38,539 nucleotides of DNA from a virus. The stretch is from IMG/VR virus record IMGVR_UViG_3300025300_000036, positions 1-38,539 of that record, one strand, 5' to 3'. The translations under genes and the position numbers were made by a program. Below, one piece after another: positions 24,917-33,283 of the stretch; position 1 is the first letter of the stretch, and each line of letters starts with the position of its first letter. Under the pieces are notes generated by a model that did not search any database, was not told the DNA's origin, and was given only the letters and a program-made list of their open reading frames with translations.

Positions 24917-27900
24917 ATGGCAGACGCCCCACATCAACAAATCACGTTGACCGTCGATGGGACGACGTACAAGGCGGCGTTCAAACGCCATCCTGATGTG
25001 CCCGATTACCCGGCGCGGCTAATTGGTCCGTTCGGGGCATGGGAAGAAAGCCTCCCCTTACCAATGGACGGGTTTCTGCCGGAACGGTCTGTCGAAGTCC
25101 GGTTCCGTAATTACGATCAGGCCCCCACATATGGTCCACCGTCCGCATATGGCTTACCTACTCGATATTCCGGCGGCTTCGAGGCGACATTAGATGGTAT
25201 CCGTCTAGACGGGACGCTGATCGGACAAACGGCGATGGCGCGACTGCGTAATGTGTCCGGCGGAAGCGACATCCGGCGTATCGATGGTGTCGTGACGGAA
25301 GAGGGCGACACGGATAATACGTCTGGGACGTTTCGGATCGGGACGGTGGATACGGCTTTGTTTGAACAAGAATTACCGCGCCAAAAAATCAGAGATCTTT
25401 TCGACGCTGCCGTGCTGACCAGAGGGTCCATCGAAGAGGCGGACCCGCCAGTATACGTATGTTGTGGCGTGAGCCGAAAAGTGCCGCTTGTCCAACTCGT
25501 TGCTGATGGGACAAAGTGGGGCGTGGTACGGTCACCAGCGAGCGGCACGCTGACCTGGACAACTGTGTACCTCAACAAAGCGGTCCTCCTCCCCAGCGAA
25601 TACACCGTCACCACCGAGACCATTGACGGCAAATCGGTGAAGTACATCACACTCGATGATGAACCCAATGCCGATGAGCAAATCCTGATGCATGCGGATC
25701 TCACATCCACCGAATTCAGAAATACTCTCGAATTTGTGAAGTTCTTGTTATCGGACCCGGACTACGGCCTCTCCCCCGCACAGAGCGTGAATGCTGCGGC
25801 GTTTACGACGGAAAGTAATGTCCTCCATGCGTTATCCTATGCTGCGACAGGTGGTCTCTATGAACGGTTTCCCGCCCAGGATTTGTTCTTACAGCTCTTG
25901 GTGCGCGGCACGTATCTTTCCCGCAATACCTCAAATGAGTGGTATCCCGTCGTGGATCAAGCGTCGGCGCATCCTGCATCAAGTCTCCCTTTTCAGATGG
26001 GCGCATCAGGTGGTGTGCAGACCATCATTCCCGATTCTCTTGTCTCCCGGCGCGGCAACGTGCATGATCTCACCAAAACATTAGAGGTGGGTTTTGCCTT
26101 TGATCCTGGGTTTGACGGCAGTGGCAAATATCTCGGGCTTGCGACAAAAACCGTCACGCAACTCGGCACTGTCCGCCGATGGGACAATCCGTTTTTGGAC
26201 CGGACCACCGCCGAGAAAGAATGCGGCTATGCGCTCAGCGCACTGCGTCTACAGGATCGTGTCCTCGATTGTGACATCGATCTCCGTGGACAAGCGCTGG
26301 TCCTGGGAGAAGTGGTGACGGCCAATATCCCCCACCGGACCATTTCAGGATCACGGATGATCCGGTCTCTCGGCATGTCCTGGTCCGGCGATGAAGCGAG
26401 CGCCCACATATCCGGCGGATATTCGTGTAGTACCGTGCCGTATGATGCGTCAATTTATACGGCGACGGCGGACCCCGCCGATACCGTGCTGTTACCGGGC
26501 GCAGCGGAGGTCACTGATTATTCCCACACCGTGCCGGGGCCTGGGACCAGTTTTGCTGCGGCTACCACTACGACCAGGGCGACTGATGGGACCGTCATTG
26601 CCCATGTGACGCTGACGGTGACACCCCCTGCCGTCAATCGGACGGATATTATTTTTGTCGTGTATCCAAACGGAAGTGCGGTCAGCAAGGAGCGGCGGGT
26701 CATCGAGATAACAGGGGCAGGCGCACATACGACAACCTTCGACCTGGAGCCTGGTCTCACCCTCGATTATCAAGCCGTCATCCTCAACAGCAACAACGTC
26801 GATGGGAAGCGCAGCTCGACACCTGTGACCCTCAGTGCGCAATCGACAGGAGCACCGGTGGCTCCCGCTGTCCCTCAAAATCCCTCCGCAACAGCGGCTA
26901 TCGAATCTATTGTCTTGGATTGGGACGATAATACTGAATCGGATTTCAGTGAATATCAGGTCTTCCGTGCAAATGGGGATTCTTTTCCTGGCGGCACGCC
27001 TTTAGCTGAAGTACGGGCGTCTCAATTTATCGATGGCCTTGCTGGGACAACCCGGCGGTACTACTGGATTAAAGCCGTCAATACAACGGAGTTAAAATCA
27101 GCAGCAACATCGTCCGTTAATGCCACGGGCTCGGCGGGAGCATCGACTACTGCACCCAGCAACCCAGCAGCAATCTCAAAAAACGCCGAAGGCACGTACA
27201 ATGCCCTTGACGGGACGGCCTTTTCTTTCATCGTGGTGAACGTCCCCGGCATGCCAAGTGGGGCAAGTGTTATCAATATCTTGTACCGCAGAAATGGCAC
27301 ATCCCAATATCAAATTGCCGACCAGCTAAGTTCCGGCAGCGGGACTTCTCGGGTCGATGATCTCACGCCCGGCGTACAGTATGAATTTGCGGCACAAGCC
27401 TGGTCGAGCGGAGCAGGGGCGAGTGCGATTATAGGCGCGTCGGATGATCCCTATACGGCGGTAGGTGATACCACCGCACCCGGTACTGTCGCAAGTGTCG
27501 CAGCTACTGCTGGCACCGGTAAAAGCATTGAGGCGTCATGGACCGTGCTTGCTGATGCCACACTCGCGGAATATATCATTTACCGTAACACGTCCGCCAA
27601 CCCAGGGTCCGACAGTGATCCGGCAGTTCACGAGCATGCGCGGGTGCGGACCAATCGGTTTACCGATACCAATGTCGCCTATAGCACGACCTACCACTAC
27701 CGAGTGAAAGCCATCGACCACAGCGGCAACGTGTCTTCGGCTTTTAGCAACAACGCCAGCGCTGCCGTCACAAAGGTAGACACCCCCGATATCGAAGATG
27801 GGGCCGTGCAGAACTTGCAAGTGCATAACGACCTGAGTGCGGCGAAAATCACAACAGGTGACCTGACGGTCACTTCCGGTAATGTCCGAATTTCAGCAAC

Positions 27901-28294
27901 CGGGGATTCCGCTATTAGCATCAACTTCGGCTCAAGTTTCGCAAAGATCAAGTGGTGGGCGAGCGCGTTTTCCGGTGACGAGGCAGCACATATCGGTGCG
28001 GGTGATGTCTTTGCAACTCATGGGTTTAAGGGAATGCAACTGGTTGTACGAAACACCAGCTATGATATACGACTCGGCACTTCAGGTGAGCGGTTTGCAA
28101 ATTTGGGGCTGTTTTTTGACGGGGACATTAAAGCGTCTGAACATATTTTCGACGGGACAACTGCCGCCGCAAGTAGTTCCACCGTCACCGTGACTACGCC
28201 GAGTGGAACAACCGCGCTCGCACTCCCTAACCGCCGCATCAAGATTGATACAACGACGGGTGGACCGTATTATATTTGGTGCTCCGAGTCGTAA
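24917..28294 (+). CDS. Tail tip/hub protein with fibronectin type III-like domains
   Basis: An 1125-residue protein. The N-terminal half (about 1-520) looks like a baseplate hub or tail-tip attachment protein: beta-rich sections and long cores including EFVKFLLSDPDYGLSP and LDCDIDLRGQALVLGE, the kind of text found in tail-associated proteins. From about 530 to 955 there are four beta-sandwich units; the clearest FN3-like ones are at about 645-741 and 851-953 (WTVLADATLAEYIIYRN, YHYRVKAIDHSGN). The C-terminus has ITTGDLTVTSGNVRI, as in central tail fibres. It is probably the J-like host-contact protein. Confidence 0.87.
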   Translation: MADAPHQQITLTVDGTTYKAAFKRHPDVPDYPARLIGPFGAWEESLPLPMDGFLPERSVEVRFRNYDQAPTYGPPSAYGLPTRYSGGFEATLDGIRLDGTLIGQTAMARLRNVSGGSDIRRIDGVVTEEGDTDNTSGTFRIGTVDTALFEQELPRQKIRDLFDAAVLTRGSIEEADPPVYVCCGVSRKVPLVQLVADGTKWGVVRSPASGTLTWTTVYLNKAVLLPSEYTVTTETIDGKSVKYITLDDEPNADEQILMHADLTSTEFRNTLEFVKFLLSDPDYGLSPAQSVNAAAFTTESNVLHALSYAATGGLYERFPAQDLFLQLLVRGTYLSRNTSNEWYPVVDQASAHPASSLPFQMGASGGVQTIIPDSLVSRRGNVHDLTKTLEVGFAFDPGFDGSGKYLGLATKTVTQLGTVRRWDNPFLDRTTAEKECGYALSALRLQDRVLDCDIDLRGQALVLGEVVTANIPHRTISGSRMIRSLGMSWSGDEASAHISGGYSCSTVPYDASIYTATADPADTVLLPGAAEVTDYSHTVPGPGTSFAAATTTTRATDGTVIAHVTLTVTPPAVNRTDIIFVVYPNGSAVSKERRVIEITGAGAHTTTFDLEPGLTLDYQAVILNSNNVDGKRSSTPVTLSAQSTGAPVAPAVPQNPSATAAIESIVLDWDDNTESDFSEYQVFRANGDSFPGGTPLAEVRASQFIDGLAGTTRRYYWIKAVNTTELKSAATSSVNATGSAGASTTAPSNPAAISKNAEGTYNALDGTAFSFIVVNVPGMPSGASVINILYRRNGTSQYQIADQLSSGSGTSRVDDLTPGVQYEFAAQAWSSGAGASAIIGASDDPYTAVGDTTAPGTVASVAATAGTGKSIEASWTVLADATLAEYIIYRNTSANPGSDSDPAVHEHARVRTNRFTDTNVAYSTTYHYRVKAIDHSGNVSSAFSNNASAAVTKVDTPDIEDGAVQNLQVHNDLSAAKITTGDLTVTSGNVRISATGDSAISINFGSSFAKIKWWASAFSGDEAAHIGAGDVFATHGFKGMQLVVRNTSYDIRLGTSGERFANLGLFFDGDIKASEHIFDGTTAAASSSTVTVTTPSGTTALALPNRRIKIDTTTGGPYYIWCSES

Positions 28295-28303
28295 AGGAAT
28301 CCG

Positions 28304-28702
28304 ATGAGCAATACTTGTCCCGATGGCCACAAATCTCAAACCGCCGAGCATGCGAAGGTGATGGCGATCATTGACGCGGACGGCGAGCCGCAGAAGGTCA
28401 CTCGGGGGTATTGGGTGGTCTGGACGTGTCAAATCAATACGCTGCAACATGTGATCGAGATGGGACTCACGTCGTGTTACCATCTCGACGCTGACGGGTG
28501 TCATCCAAACCTCACCGATTCCGACCCGCAAATGACGCACGTCACACTCGTGGATGCAGTCGATGAGGCATACGGCAAGAACCCGTGGGTCGAGCTGCTC
28601 GCAATGGTGGATGGGAACCCCTTCGCCATCTCACCGCAGGTGGTGATCGATTACGTGGCGAATGCCGGGATTCTCCCCACGGTCCCTGAGGAGGCTGAAT
28701 GA
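28304..28702 (+). CDS. Hypothetical late protein
   Basis: A 132-residue protein with several Cys and His residues in the first half (CPDGH, CQIN, CYHLDADGCHP) and an acidic C-terminus. AAGGA lies before ATG 28304. Its stop overlaps the start of a 31-residue frame (ATGA). No family was recognised; position suggests a tail-related or late accessory role. Confidence 0.75.
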   Translation: MSNTCPDGHKSQTAEHAKVMAIIDADGEPQKVTRGYWVVWTCQINTLQHVIEMGLTSCYHLDADGCHPNLTDSDPQMTHVTLVDAVDEAYGKNPWVELLAMVDGNPFAISPQVVIDYVANAGILPTVPEEAE

Positions 28703-28794
28703 CACACGTACACGCAATCCAAGTACACATCGCTGGCGCGAAGAAAACACAGGTCCATACAGCGGGAGTCATCGCAACACAGGTGCTCACATGA
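28699..28794 (+). CDS. 31-residue microprotein joined by stop-start overlaps on both sides
   Basis: The frame starts in an ATGA overlap with the previous gene (28699-28702) and ends in an ATGA overlap with the next one (28791-28794). The peptide (MTHVHAIQVHIAGAKKTQ...) has a regular alternation of hydrophobic and polar residues and repeated V-H and TQV motifs. Double coupling is unlikely by chance and suggests it is translated, at least to deliver ribosomes to the next gene. Function unknown. Confidence 0.6.
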   Translation: MTHVHAIQVHIAGAKKTQVHTAGVIATQVLT

Positions 28795-29195
28795 CACTCA
28801 CAATTGATACAACACCAGGCCCCACGGAAAGCGATTCAACCGGGTATGCCGGACGGGGATTTACTATTCTCGCACGGATCGTAGGACACGACGGTGCCGC
28901 CATCACACAGAGTGCAACCTCTAGCATTACGTATGCCGTCTATGACCGCACCAGTAACGCCCCGCAGACAGCCACCACCACCGGCTCGATGACGGTAGCC
29001 AGCGTGGTCTTTGATACGCTCCAGACGGACGCACGATGGATAGCCGATACCACTGGATACAATTTTCGATACGATGCGGTAGGATCAATCGTCCCAACAG
29101 CCGGACGAGTCTATCGGCTGATTGTGACCTTCACGCCATCATCGGGACAGGCATTCCAGGCGGTGTGGGACCACGCGACACTGAGCAGCTATTAG
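28791..29195 (+). CDS. Beta-sandwich-like hypothetical protein
   Basis: A 134-residue protein rich in Thr, Ser and Val with alternating strands (SITYAVYDRTSNAPQTATT, VYRLIVTFTPSSGQAFQAVW). The opening AGRGFTILARIVGHDGAAITQ and the ending resemble small tail-associated proteins that occur after hub genes. The frame is open upstream, but ATG 28791 overlapping the microprotein stop is preferred. No family was assigned. Confidence 0.75.
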   Translation: MTLTIDTTPGPTESDSTGYAGRGFTILARIVGHDGAAITQSATSSITYAVYDRTSNAPQTATTTGSMTVASVVFDTLQTDARWIADTTGYNFRYDAVGSIVPTAGRVYRLIVTFTPSSGQAFQAVWDHATLSSY

Positions 29196-29207
29196 GGGGA
29201 GTACAAT

Positions 29208-29474
29208 ATGTTACGAGTGATATCCGATGCGGTAACGCACCAGTACCGCGCACCGGACGGGCATGTATTCGATTCACTCGCCGAAGCGGAGCGTCACCAC
29301 GCCGCCGCTATTATTTTGACAATCATCATGGACGGAGAAAAGTCATCCAAAAAGCAAAAGATCTTTGCTGACCGGGTGGCGCAGCAAGCCGCCAGACTGA
29401 TGCCGATATTGCAGCATCTCGCGGAGGCTGAACATGACGAAACTAGCGGACCTGATACTAGCAGCGAACAATGA
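29208..29474 (+). CDS. Small hypothetical protein
   Basis: An 88-residue helical, charged protein. A short beta opening (LRVISDAVTHQYRAPDGHVFDS) precedes a helix of Ala, Lys and Gln. GGGGAG precedes ATG 29208. Its last 41 bases overlap the next gene in another frame. No family was recognised. Confidence 0.7.
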   Translation: MLRVISDAVTHQYRAPDGHVFDSLAEAERHHAAAIILTIIMDGEKSSKKQKIFADRVAQQAARLMPILQHLAEAEHDETSGPDTSSEQ

Positions 29475-29757
29475 GGGCCAGGAGGAATCGTCGGATGACG
29501 AAGAAATCAGTGAAGAAGTCAATGAAGACATGTGTGAAGTCCACTATGTCCAGTGGATCGATTCCGCCTCCCTCACAAGCCCGTGGAGTTCTCCGCAAGA
29601 CATTGCGGATTTAGAACCCGCCATTGTCCATACCGTCGGGTTTCTCGTCAACGAAACCAATGATTTTATCACCCTAGTCTCGTCCGTGACGGACGACGCT
29701 GCTGGGGGCGATGTCACCATCCCGAAGGTCTCTATCAAAGACCGCCGCGTGGTGTAG
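29434..29757 (+). CDS. Small acidic protein of a widespread phage type
   Basis: A 107-residue protein. After an acidic N-terminus (EESSDDEEISEEVNED) comes the pattern VQWIDSASLTSPWSS...TVGFLVNETNDFITLVSS, seen in small phage proteins near late accessory genes. Function unknown. The start lies inside the previous gene. Confidence 0.7.
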   Translation: MTKLADLILAANNEGQEESSDDEEISEEVNEDMCEVHYVQWIDSASLTSPWSSPQDIADLEPAIVHTVGFLVNETNDFITLVSSVTDDAAGGDVTIPKVSIKDRRVV

Positions 29758-29785
29758 CCGAAAGGGGAGTCGGAAGGGGGGAGTT

Positions 29786-30607
29786 ATGCTCCTCGCATTT
29801 TTATCAGATATCCATTTTGATCACGAATGCCCCTACGCCTGGGCACTTACAAAAGCGATCCTGAAAGATCTGCCCATCGATCATGTCATCCTGGGCGGGG
29901 ATGTTATTGACCTGGGACCACTTTCTATTTTCAAAGCCGCCCCGCATGAGAAACTCGCGTTAGGGGATCAGATCCGACACTCCCGCAAAGAACTCCGCGC
30001 CCTGCGGAACACTGTGGGTGATATTCCCATCACCTATTTTAACGGCAATCACGAAGAGCGACTGGAATATCACATCTGGCAACGCACGCCAGAACTGGCC
30101 GCGCTACAGGAAGAGGATCTCAACATTCTCACCATGAATCATCTGTTTCAATTTGACGCGACGGATATCCTCCATGTGCGACAGACACCCATGCGTGTCA
30201 AAAAGATGTGGTTTTTCCACGGGCATGAAATCAACACACGAGCGGCCCATGTGGCAAAAATGAATTTTATGCATCGGAGCGGCAATTCGATGTGTGGTCA
30301 TCACCACCGCTTTGATTCGTACTATCATCAGGAATTTTCTCACAGTCAGTCGATCCTGGGCAGTTTTGTGAATGCGACGTTAGAACAGATCCCCGCAATC
30401 CATGATGTCCGCAATACGTCGCGGTGGATTGGGTACAGTAAATGGCAAAACGGATTTAGCCTGATTGATTTCTCTGAAGGGGGATATTTTCGCGTCGAGC
30501 AGCTTCTCTATATCAAGGAAGCGGCTTCGCGCATGCGGACGCACGTGTACGGGAAGGTCTATCGGGCAGTACGGAAAAAGAACAAAATCGACGTGGTCAC
30601 CCTCTAG
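29786..30607 (+). CDS. Calcineurin-like metallophosphoesterase
   Basis: A 273-residue hydrolase with the two-metal signature in order: SDIH (D8, H10), GGD (about 37-39), GNHE (87-90), then FHGHE and CGHHH further on. The substrate could be a nucleotide, a nucleic-acid end or a phosphoprotein; phages encode such enzymes for DNA end processing or for countering host signalling. GGGGGGAG directly before ATG 29786 decides the start, although the frame is open earlier. It is near the end of the late operon, away from the replication genes, so a virion or host-takeover role is possible. Confidence 0.92.
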   Translation: MLLAFLSDIHFDHECPYAWALTKAILKDLPIDHVILGGDVIDLGPLSIFKAAPHEKLALGDQIRHSRKELRALRNTVGDIPITYFNGNHEERLEYHIWQRTPELAALQEEDLNILTMNHLFQFDATDILHVRQTPMRVKKMWFFHGHEINTRAAHVAKMNFMHRSGNSMCGHHHRFDSYYHQEFSHSQSILGSFVNATLEQIPAIHDVRNTSRWIGYSKWQNGFSLIDFSEGGYFRVEQLLYIKEAASRMRTHVYGKVYRAVRKKNKIDVVTL

Positions 30608-30633
30608 GTGCGGAGTCGTAATGATACAAACAT

Positions 30634-30873
30634 ATGGTTGACGAAGAGTGCGCCGTCCATATCATCCGGGGACCATTGTCCTGCCTGACATGCAAAGCCC
30701 ATTTGCAAGAATTCGATTGTACCTTCCTGATCGATGGTATGGGGGAGTGCGAGAATCTGGTCTCGACTGTCGGTCCGCGAGACGTGATGGTGCTGCGGTG
30801 TACGTACTGTCATAGCATATTCCATTTTATCGCAGGTATCGAGTTCCGTGATTTCTCCCACACCGTACACTAA
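30634..30873 (+). CDS. Small CxxC/CxxC protein
   Basis: A 79-residue protein with CLTC (about residues 17-20) and CTYC (about 56-59), a split zinc-ribbon layout. A minus-strand frame covers almost the same bases, but the plus frame carries the zinc pattern, follows the direction of the late operon and ends just before the convergent genes. No good ribosome-binding site is visible; a GGAG lies about 20 bases upstream, before a 6-codon frame. Confidence 0.55.
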   Translation: MVDEECAVHIIRGPLSCLTCKAHLQEFDCTFLIDGMGECENLVSTVGPRDVMVLRCTYCHSIFHFIAGIEFRDFSHTVH

Positions 30874-30900
30874 TAACAATCGCCTCGAGCACCTCTTTTA

Positions 30901-30920
30901 AGTCCCTGTTTTTACGGACT
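30901..30920. terminator. Weak hairpin between convergent operons
   Basis: AGTCC/GGACT (30901-30905, 30916-30920) with a T-rich loop, in an AT-rich gap of about 70 bases where the plus and minus operons meet. A second inverted repeat ATTCAA/TTGAAT follows at about 30921-30945. Neither has a clean T run, so termination here is likely weak or factor-dependent. Confidence 0.35.
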
Positions 30921-30944
30921 ATTCAAATTAATACGATAATTGAA

Positions 30945-31307
30945 TTAATATGACCCTTTGACATCGGGGAGCATTGCTGAGTGGTTGAGCGGGACGACGG
31001 GCTCTGCCGCCCAATACGCAGTCCGAGTATAGCCGGGAGAAAGGCCCAAGACCTCACAGCACCAACAAAACGAAAACGCAGCGCGGCTCTCTGAACGCAC
31101 CCACTGTCGGTCAACCCGGTGCTGTGTTTTTGTTTTTCGCCCTCCGTCGTAATGACATTGGATGAGTCGGTAACGGAGGAAAAAAGCGTCGTACATCAGA
31201 CGCTGCACTAGACGATATTCGCCCATGTCCTGCCAGGCAGGCGAAGATGGGCGGGAGGCATCCTCGACAGCAGGGTCAATAAAGCTCGGGGCCACAGCTA
31301 CCCCCAT
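30945..31307 (-). CDS. Putative regulator with FSF..CEVLGLSP motif (copy 1)
   Basis: A 120-residue protein with a helix pattern RQWVRSESRAAFSFCWCCEVLGLSPGY followed by basic and aromatic residues. Similar text (A-x-W-I-x-S-x-F-S-F-x-x-V-C-x-x-L-G-L-D-P) is common in small phage proteins of unknown role and may be a helix-turn-helix-like unit. The next gene upstream carries a diverged version, pointing to an old duplication. GGAGG lies ahead of ATG 31307, and the start overlaps the upstream gene by 10 bases. Last gene of the minus-strand early arm; a late-gene regulator is possible but unproven. Confidence 0.75.
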   Translation of the reverse strand: MGVAVAPSFIDPAVEDASRPSSPAWQDMGEYRLVQRLMYDAFFLRYRLIQCHYDGGRKTKTQHRVDRQWVRSESRAAFSFCWCCEVLGLSPGYTRTAYWAAEPVVPLNHSAMLPDVKGSY

Positions 31308-31693
31308 GACCTCCGCCGCACACGGGTGAGAATGTTTCGGGCTGTTCGATTCTGGCGAGTGCTAGGCTGAAGGAATCCCTGGAATAACTTCCGGATATAG
31401 GAGGGCTCTACTCCCGCAAACTCACAGACTGAGGGGAACCCCTCTTCGTCTGAATTGACCCAGGCAATCGCTTCGTCCCGTAACCGCATTCGGCCAGCGG
31501 GACGGTCTTGTGAGACACGATCTCTCACATAGGCACCCATCAGCACGCAACGCAATGCTTCCGCGAGAACGGCTTGCCAAAGATGTTGTTCCGGCGACGT
31601 GGCTTGGAGAGGGGCAACTCCGGCAATGTCGAGTACGTCGATGGATGGTCCTCGGCCTTGCCACGCTTTAGTCGGCCATGCCGTGAGGCCCAA
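31298..31693 (-). CDS. Putative regulator with FPSVCEFAGVEP motif (copy 2)
   Basis: The conserved part contains RDEAIAWVNSDEEGFPSVCEFAGVEPSYIRK, matching the motif of the neighbouring gene, followed by a basic tail (RTARNILTRVRRR). The frame is open to ATG 31798, but that would overlap the RusA gene by 131 bases with sequence that is only an out-of-frame reading of RusA. TTG 31693 (131 residues, 26-base overlap) is therefore preferred; neither start has a clear ribosome-binding site. The basic tail suggests nucleic-acid binding. Confidence 0.7.
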   Translation of the reverse strand: MGLTAWPTKAWQGRGPSIDVLDIAGVAPLQATSPEQHLWQAVLAEALRCVLMGAYVRDRVSQDRPAGRMRLRDEAIAWVNSDEEGFPSVCEFAGVEPSYIRKLFQGFLQPSTRQNRTARNILTRVRRRSWG

Positions 31694-32099
31694 CAGTGGT
31701 GATTTCCGCCGCACGTATCGTGACCCAGACCCCTGACTTTTCTTTGTCAGGGGTCGGGAACTCGTCTGTAAATCCGCATACGTACCGCCTTGTATCATCC
31801 GGCATCACACCTCTATCCACCAACCCATCAATGATAATCTTGCGACCTCCGGCGGCGACGTTATCCAAATCCCGTCTTCCGTGTTTTTCTATCCACCGGA
31901 ATATCAGTATAACAGGATACGCTGGGGGCGCGATAATCCGTGCCTCTATTAGCGCAGCCATCACCCGTCCTTTATGGGCGTCATGTTCCTTTTTGTAGAC
32001 GGACCAATGTTTCTTCGCCCAGCCCAGCCATTGGTTTTCTGACGGAAAAACGCCGGGGATAAAAAACTGCTGATCCTTTGGAGATGCCGCTTGGCTCAT
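31668..32099 (-). CDS. rusA: RusA-like Holliday junction resolvase
   Basis: A 143-residue protein with the RusA pattern: PSENQWLGWAKKHW near the N-terminus, then the catalytic core RRDLDNVAAGGRKIIIDGLVDRG-type text (residues 75-97), and DD at the end of VMPDD. The aspartates coordinate magnesium to cut branched DNA. It should clear junctions made by RecT/exonuclease recombination or replication before packaging. It is coupled to the zinc-ribbon gene upstream by ATGA (32096-32099). Confidence 0.93.
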   Translation of the reverse strand: MSQAASPKDQQFFIPGVFPSENQWLGWAKKHWSVYKKEHDAHKGRVMAALIEARIIAPPAYPVILIFRWIEKHGRRDLDNVAAGGRKIIIDGLVDRGVMPDDTRRYVCGFTDEFPTPDKEKSGVWVTIRAAEITTVGPHGMAD

Positions 32100-32302
32100 T
32101 CAATAGACCAGCCGATATACAGACTACGACACGGGTCGCATCTCCAGGATTTGTGCTGTGGCGTGTCCATTAGATACATCGCCTGGTTGCACGCTGGGCA
32201 CGGGCGTCTTACTCGTTCCCAGTTTCTGATTTTTGTCGCGTGATATTTTGTCCCTGACCCACTGCCGTCGCCTTTGTTCCCATCTGCGATCTTGACCTTC
32301 AT
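32096..32302 (-). CDS. Small zinc-ribbon protein overlapping its neighbour
   Basis: A 68-residue protein with CPAC (about residues 35-38) and CDPC (about 55-58) and aromatic residues in the classic zinc-ribbon layout. GAGGAG precedes ATG 32302 at about 10 bases, and the stop overlaps the RusA start. It lies largely inside the 3' part of the 162-residue gene in another frame, an overlap of 179 bases. Confidence 0.75.
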   Translation of the reverse strand: MKVKIADGNKGDGSGSGTKYHATKIRNWERVRRPCPACNQAMYLMDTPQHKSWRCDPCRSLYIGWSIE

Positions 32303-32612
32303 GGATTTGCAGCTCCTCGAATGCCGTATGTTGCGTGCGCTGGAGACTCGGACGGGGTTCGGGATACTCTGCGCCTACAATGGTTTCAATGGCCTCATAC
32401 ATGTTCGCGGGTCGCACATACCGGGAGAGGCGGTGGAATTCCTCCATAATAGCGTCCCAGTAGTCCGTCGATACTTCCAGGAGCGGCCGATAGTAGGCGC
32501 GGAGGATAGTCCCTCGTTCCAATTTCGAGAAGCCTTTTGTAATATGCGGATACACGCACCGAATTTCATCGGAAATCCCCTGCACCCGTGCGTTTGTTTT
32601 TTGGACTTTCAT
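32124..32612 (-). CDS. Hypothetical early protein
   Basis: A 162-residue protein with a helical core (KGFSKLERGTILRAYY, EVSTDYWDAIMEEFHRLS) and a strongly basic part (RRWEQRRRQWVRDKISRDKN). AAGGAGAG before ATG 32612 gives a clear start. The last third overlaps the zinc-ribbon gene, so that part may be shaped by the other frame. It is a possible nucleic-acid-binding protein; no family was recognised. Confidence 0.7.
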   Translation of the reverse strand: MKVQKTNARVQGISDEIRCVYPHITKGFSKLERGTILRAYYRPLLEVSTDYWDAIMEEFHRLSRYVRPANMYEAIETIVGAEYPEPRPSLQRTQHTAFEELQIHEGQDRRWEQRRRQWVRDKISRDKNQKLGTSKTPVPSVQPGDVSNGHATAQILEMRPVS

Positions 32613-32621
32613 AATCTCTCC

Positions 32622-32825
32622 TTACGCGAATATGAGATAGGCGATCGTCATCCCACTGAACAGGGTAAACAGGAATCGCCACCCTCGGTTCTCTGTTTCC
32701 ACCCTATACATATGACAGTCGCGGCAATACCCATCCTCCCGTGCAGCGACGAACGTGGGGTGGTGGTCATTTTTGCACGCCACACGGCGGAATTCGTTGA
32801 GTGTCTCAGCGCGGTTACTATTCAT
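32622..32825 (-). CDS. Small Cys/His protein with a C-terminal membrane helix
   Basis: A 67-residue protein. A Cys/His set (C-K-N-D-H-H, then C-R-D-C-H) could bind zinc, and the last 18 residues (FLFTLFSGMTIAYLIFA) form a hydrophobic helix. ATG 32825 overlaps the stop of the XF1762-type gene (ATGA), which decides the start over the upstream ATG at 32840. A zinc finger with a tail anchor could place a partner at the membrane. Confidence 0.72.
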   Translation of the reverse strand: MNSNRAETLNEFRRVACKNDHHPTFVAAREDGYCRDCHMYRVETENRGWRFLFTLFSGMTIAYLIFA

Positions 32826-33283
32826 AGTATACTTTCCCATCTGATCTTAGATTCAGCCGGAAACAATCCAATCTGTCGAGGGCGACTAGGGCAATCCCAT
32901 TCCCCTCTCATTTTCAGGGGCGTTGATTGCCATCCCGCTGCTTTCAGCGAGGTGCCTGGCTCTGACGCCAGCGTGTAGGTGATAATAAGTCTATAGCCCA
33001 TCGCCTTAGCGGCACGACGCGCTGCACCATACAACATAGAGGCGGCGTTGCGCCGTCCATTAGTACAGCAGCGGGTAGCTTCTGCTGTCCAGCCATTGTC
33101 TAGATTACGGGCTACGGGACGACCTACGGTAATTACACCCTCCAAAGAAGTTCCATCCACCACTCCAATAGAGAATTTATGTCCGATAGAGGGTTTATGG
33201 TGTCGGTGATAAGCCTTAACGTAAGCACTAGCTTCTCTCAGCGTGATAGGCTTGAGACGCAAGTGACCGTCCTCATTAGGCAT
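32822..33283 (-). CDS. XF1762 family protein (GNAT-like)
   Basis: A 153-residue protein with the characteristic XF1762 text: LKPITLREASAYVKAYHRHH, GHKFSIGVVD, VGRPVARNLD, TRCCTNGRRNAASMLYGAA and LASEPGTSLKAAGW. The family is common in phages and mobile elements, and the fold is considered related to GNAT acyltransferases. The substrate is unknown. It overlaps the helicase gene end by 8 bases and is coupled to the small Cys/His gene. Confidence 0.92.
   Translation of the reverse strand: MPNEDGHLRLKPITLREASAYVKAYHRHHKPSIGHKFSIGVVDGTSLEGVITVGRPVARNLDNGWTAEATRCCTNGRRNAASMLYGAARRAAKAMGYRLIITYTLASEPGTSLKAAGWQSTPLKMRGEWDCPSRPRQIGLFPAESKIRWESIL

Noticed and set aside
30604-30879. 91-residue minus-strand frame
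   Set aside because: It mirrors the plus-strand CxxC/CxxC gene, has no recognised motif and no operon partner.
30966-31010. tRNA-like text (GCTGAGTGGTTGAG) near the operon convergence
   Set aside because: The D-arm resemblance is not followed by a matching anticodon stem, T arm or acceptor complement, and the bases lie inside a minus-strand gene.
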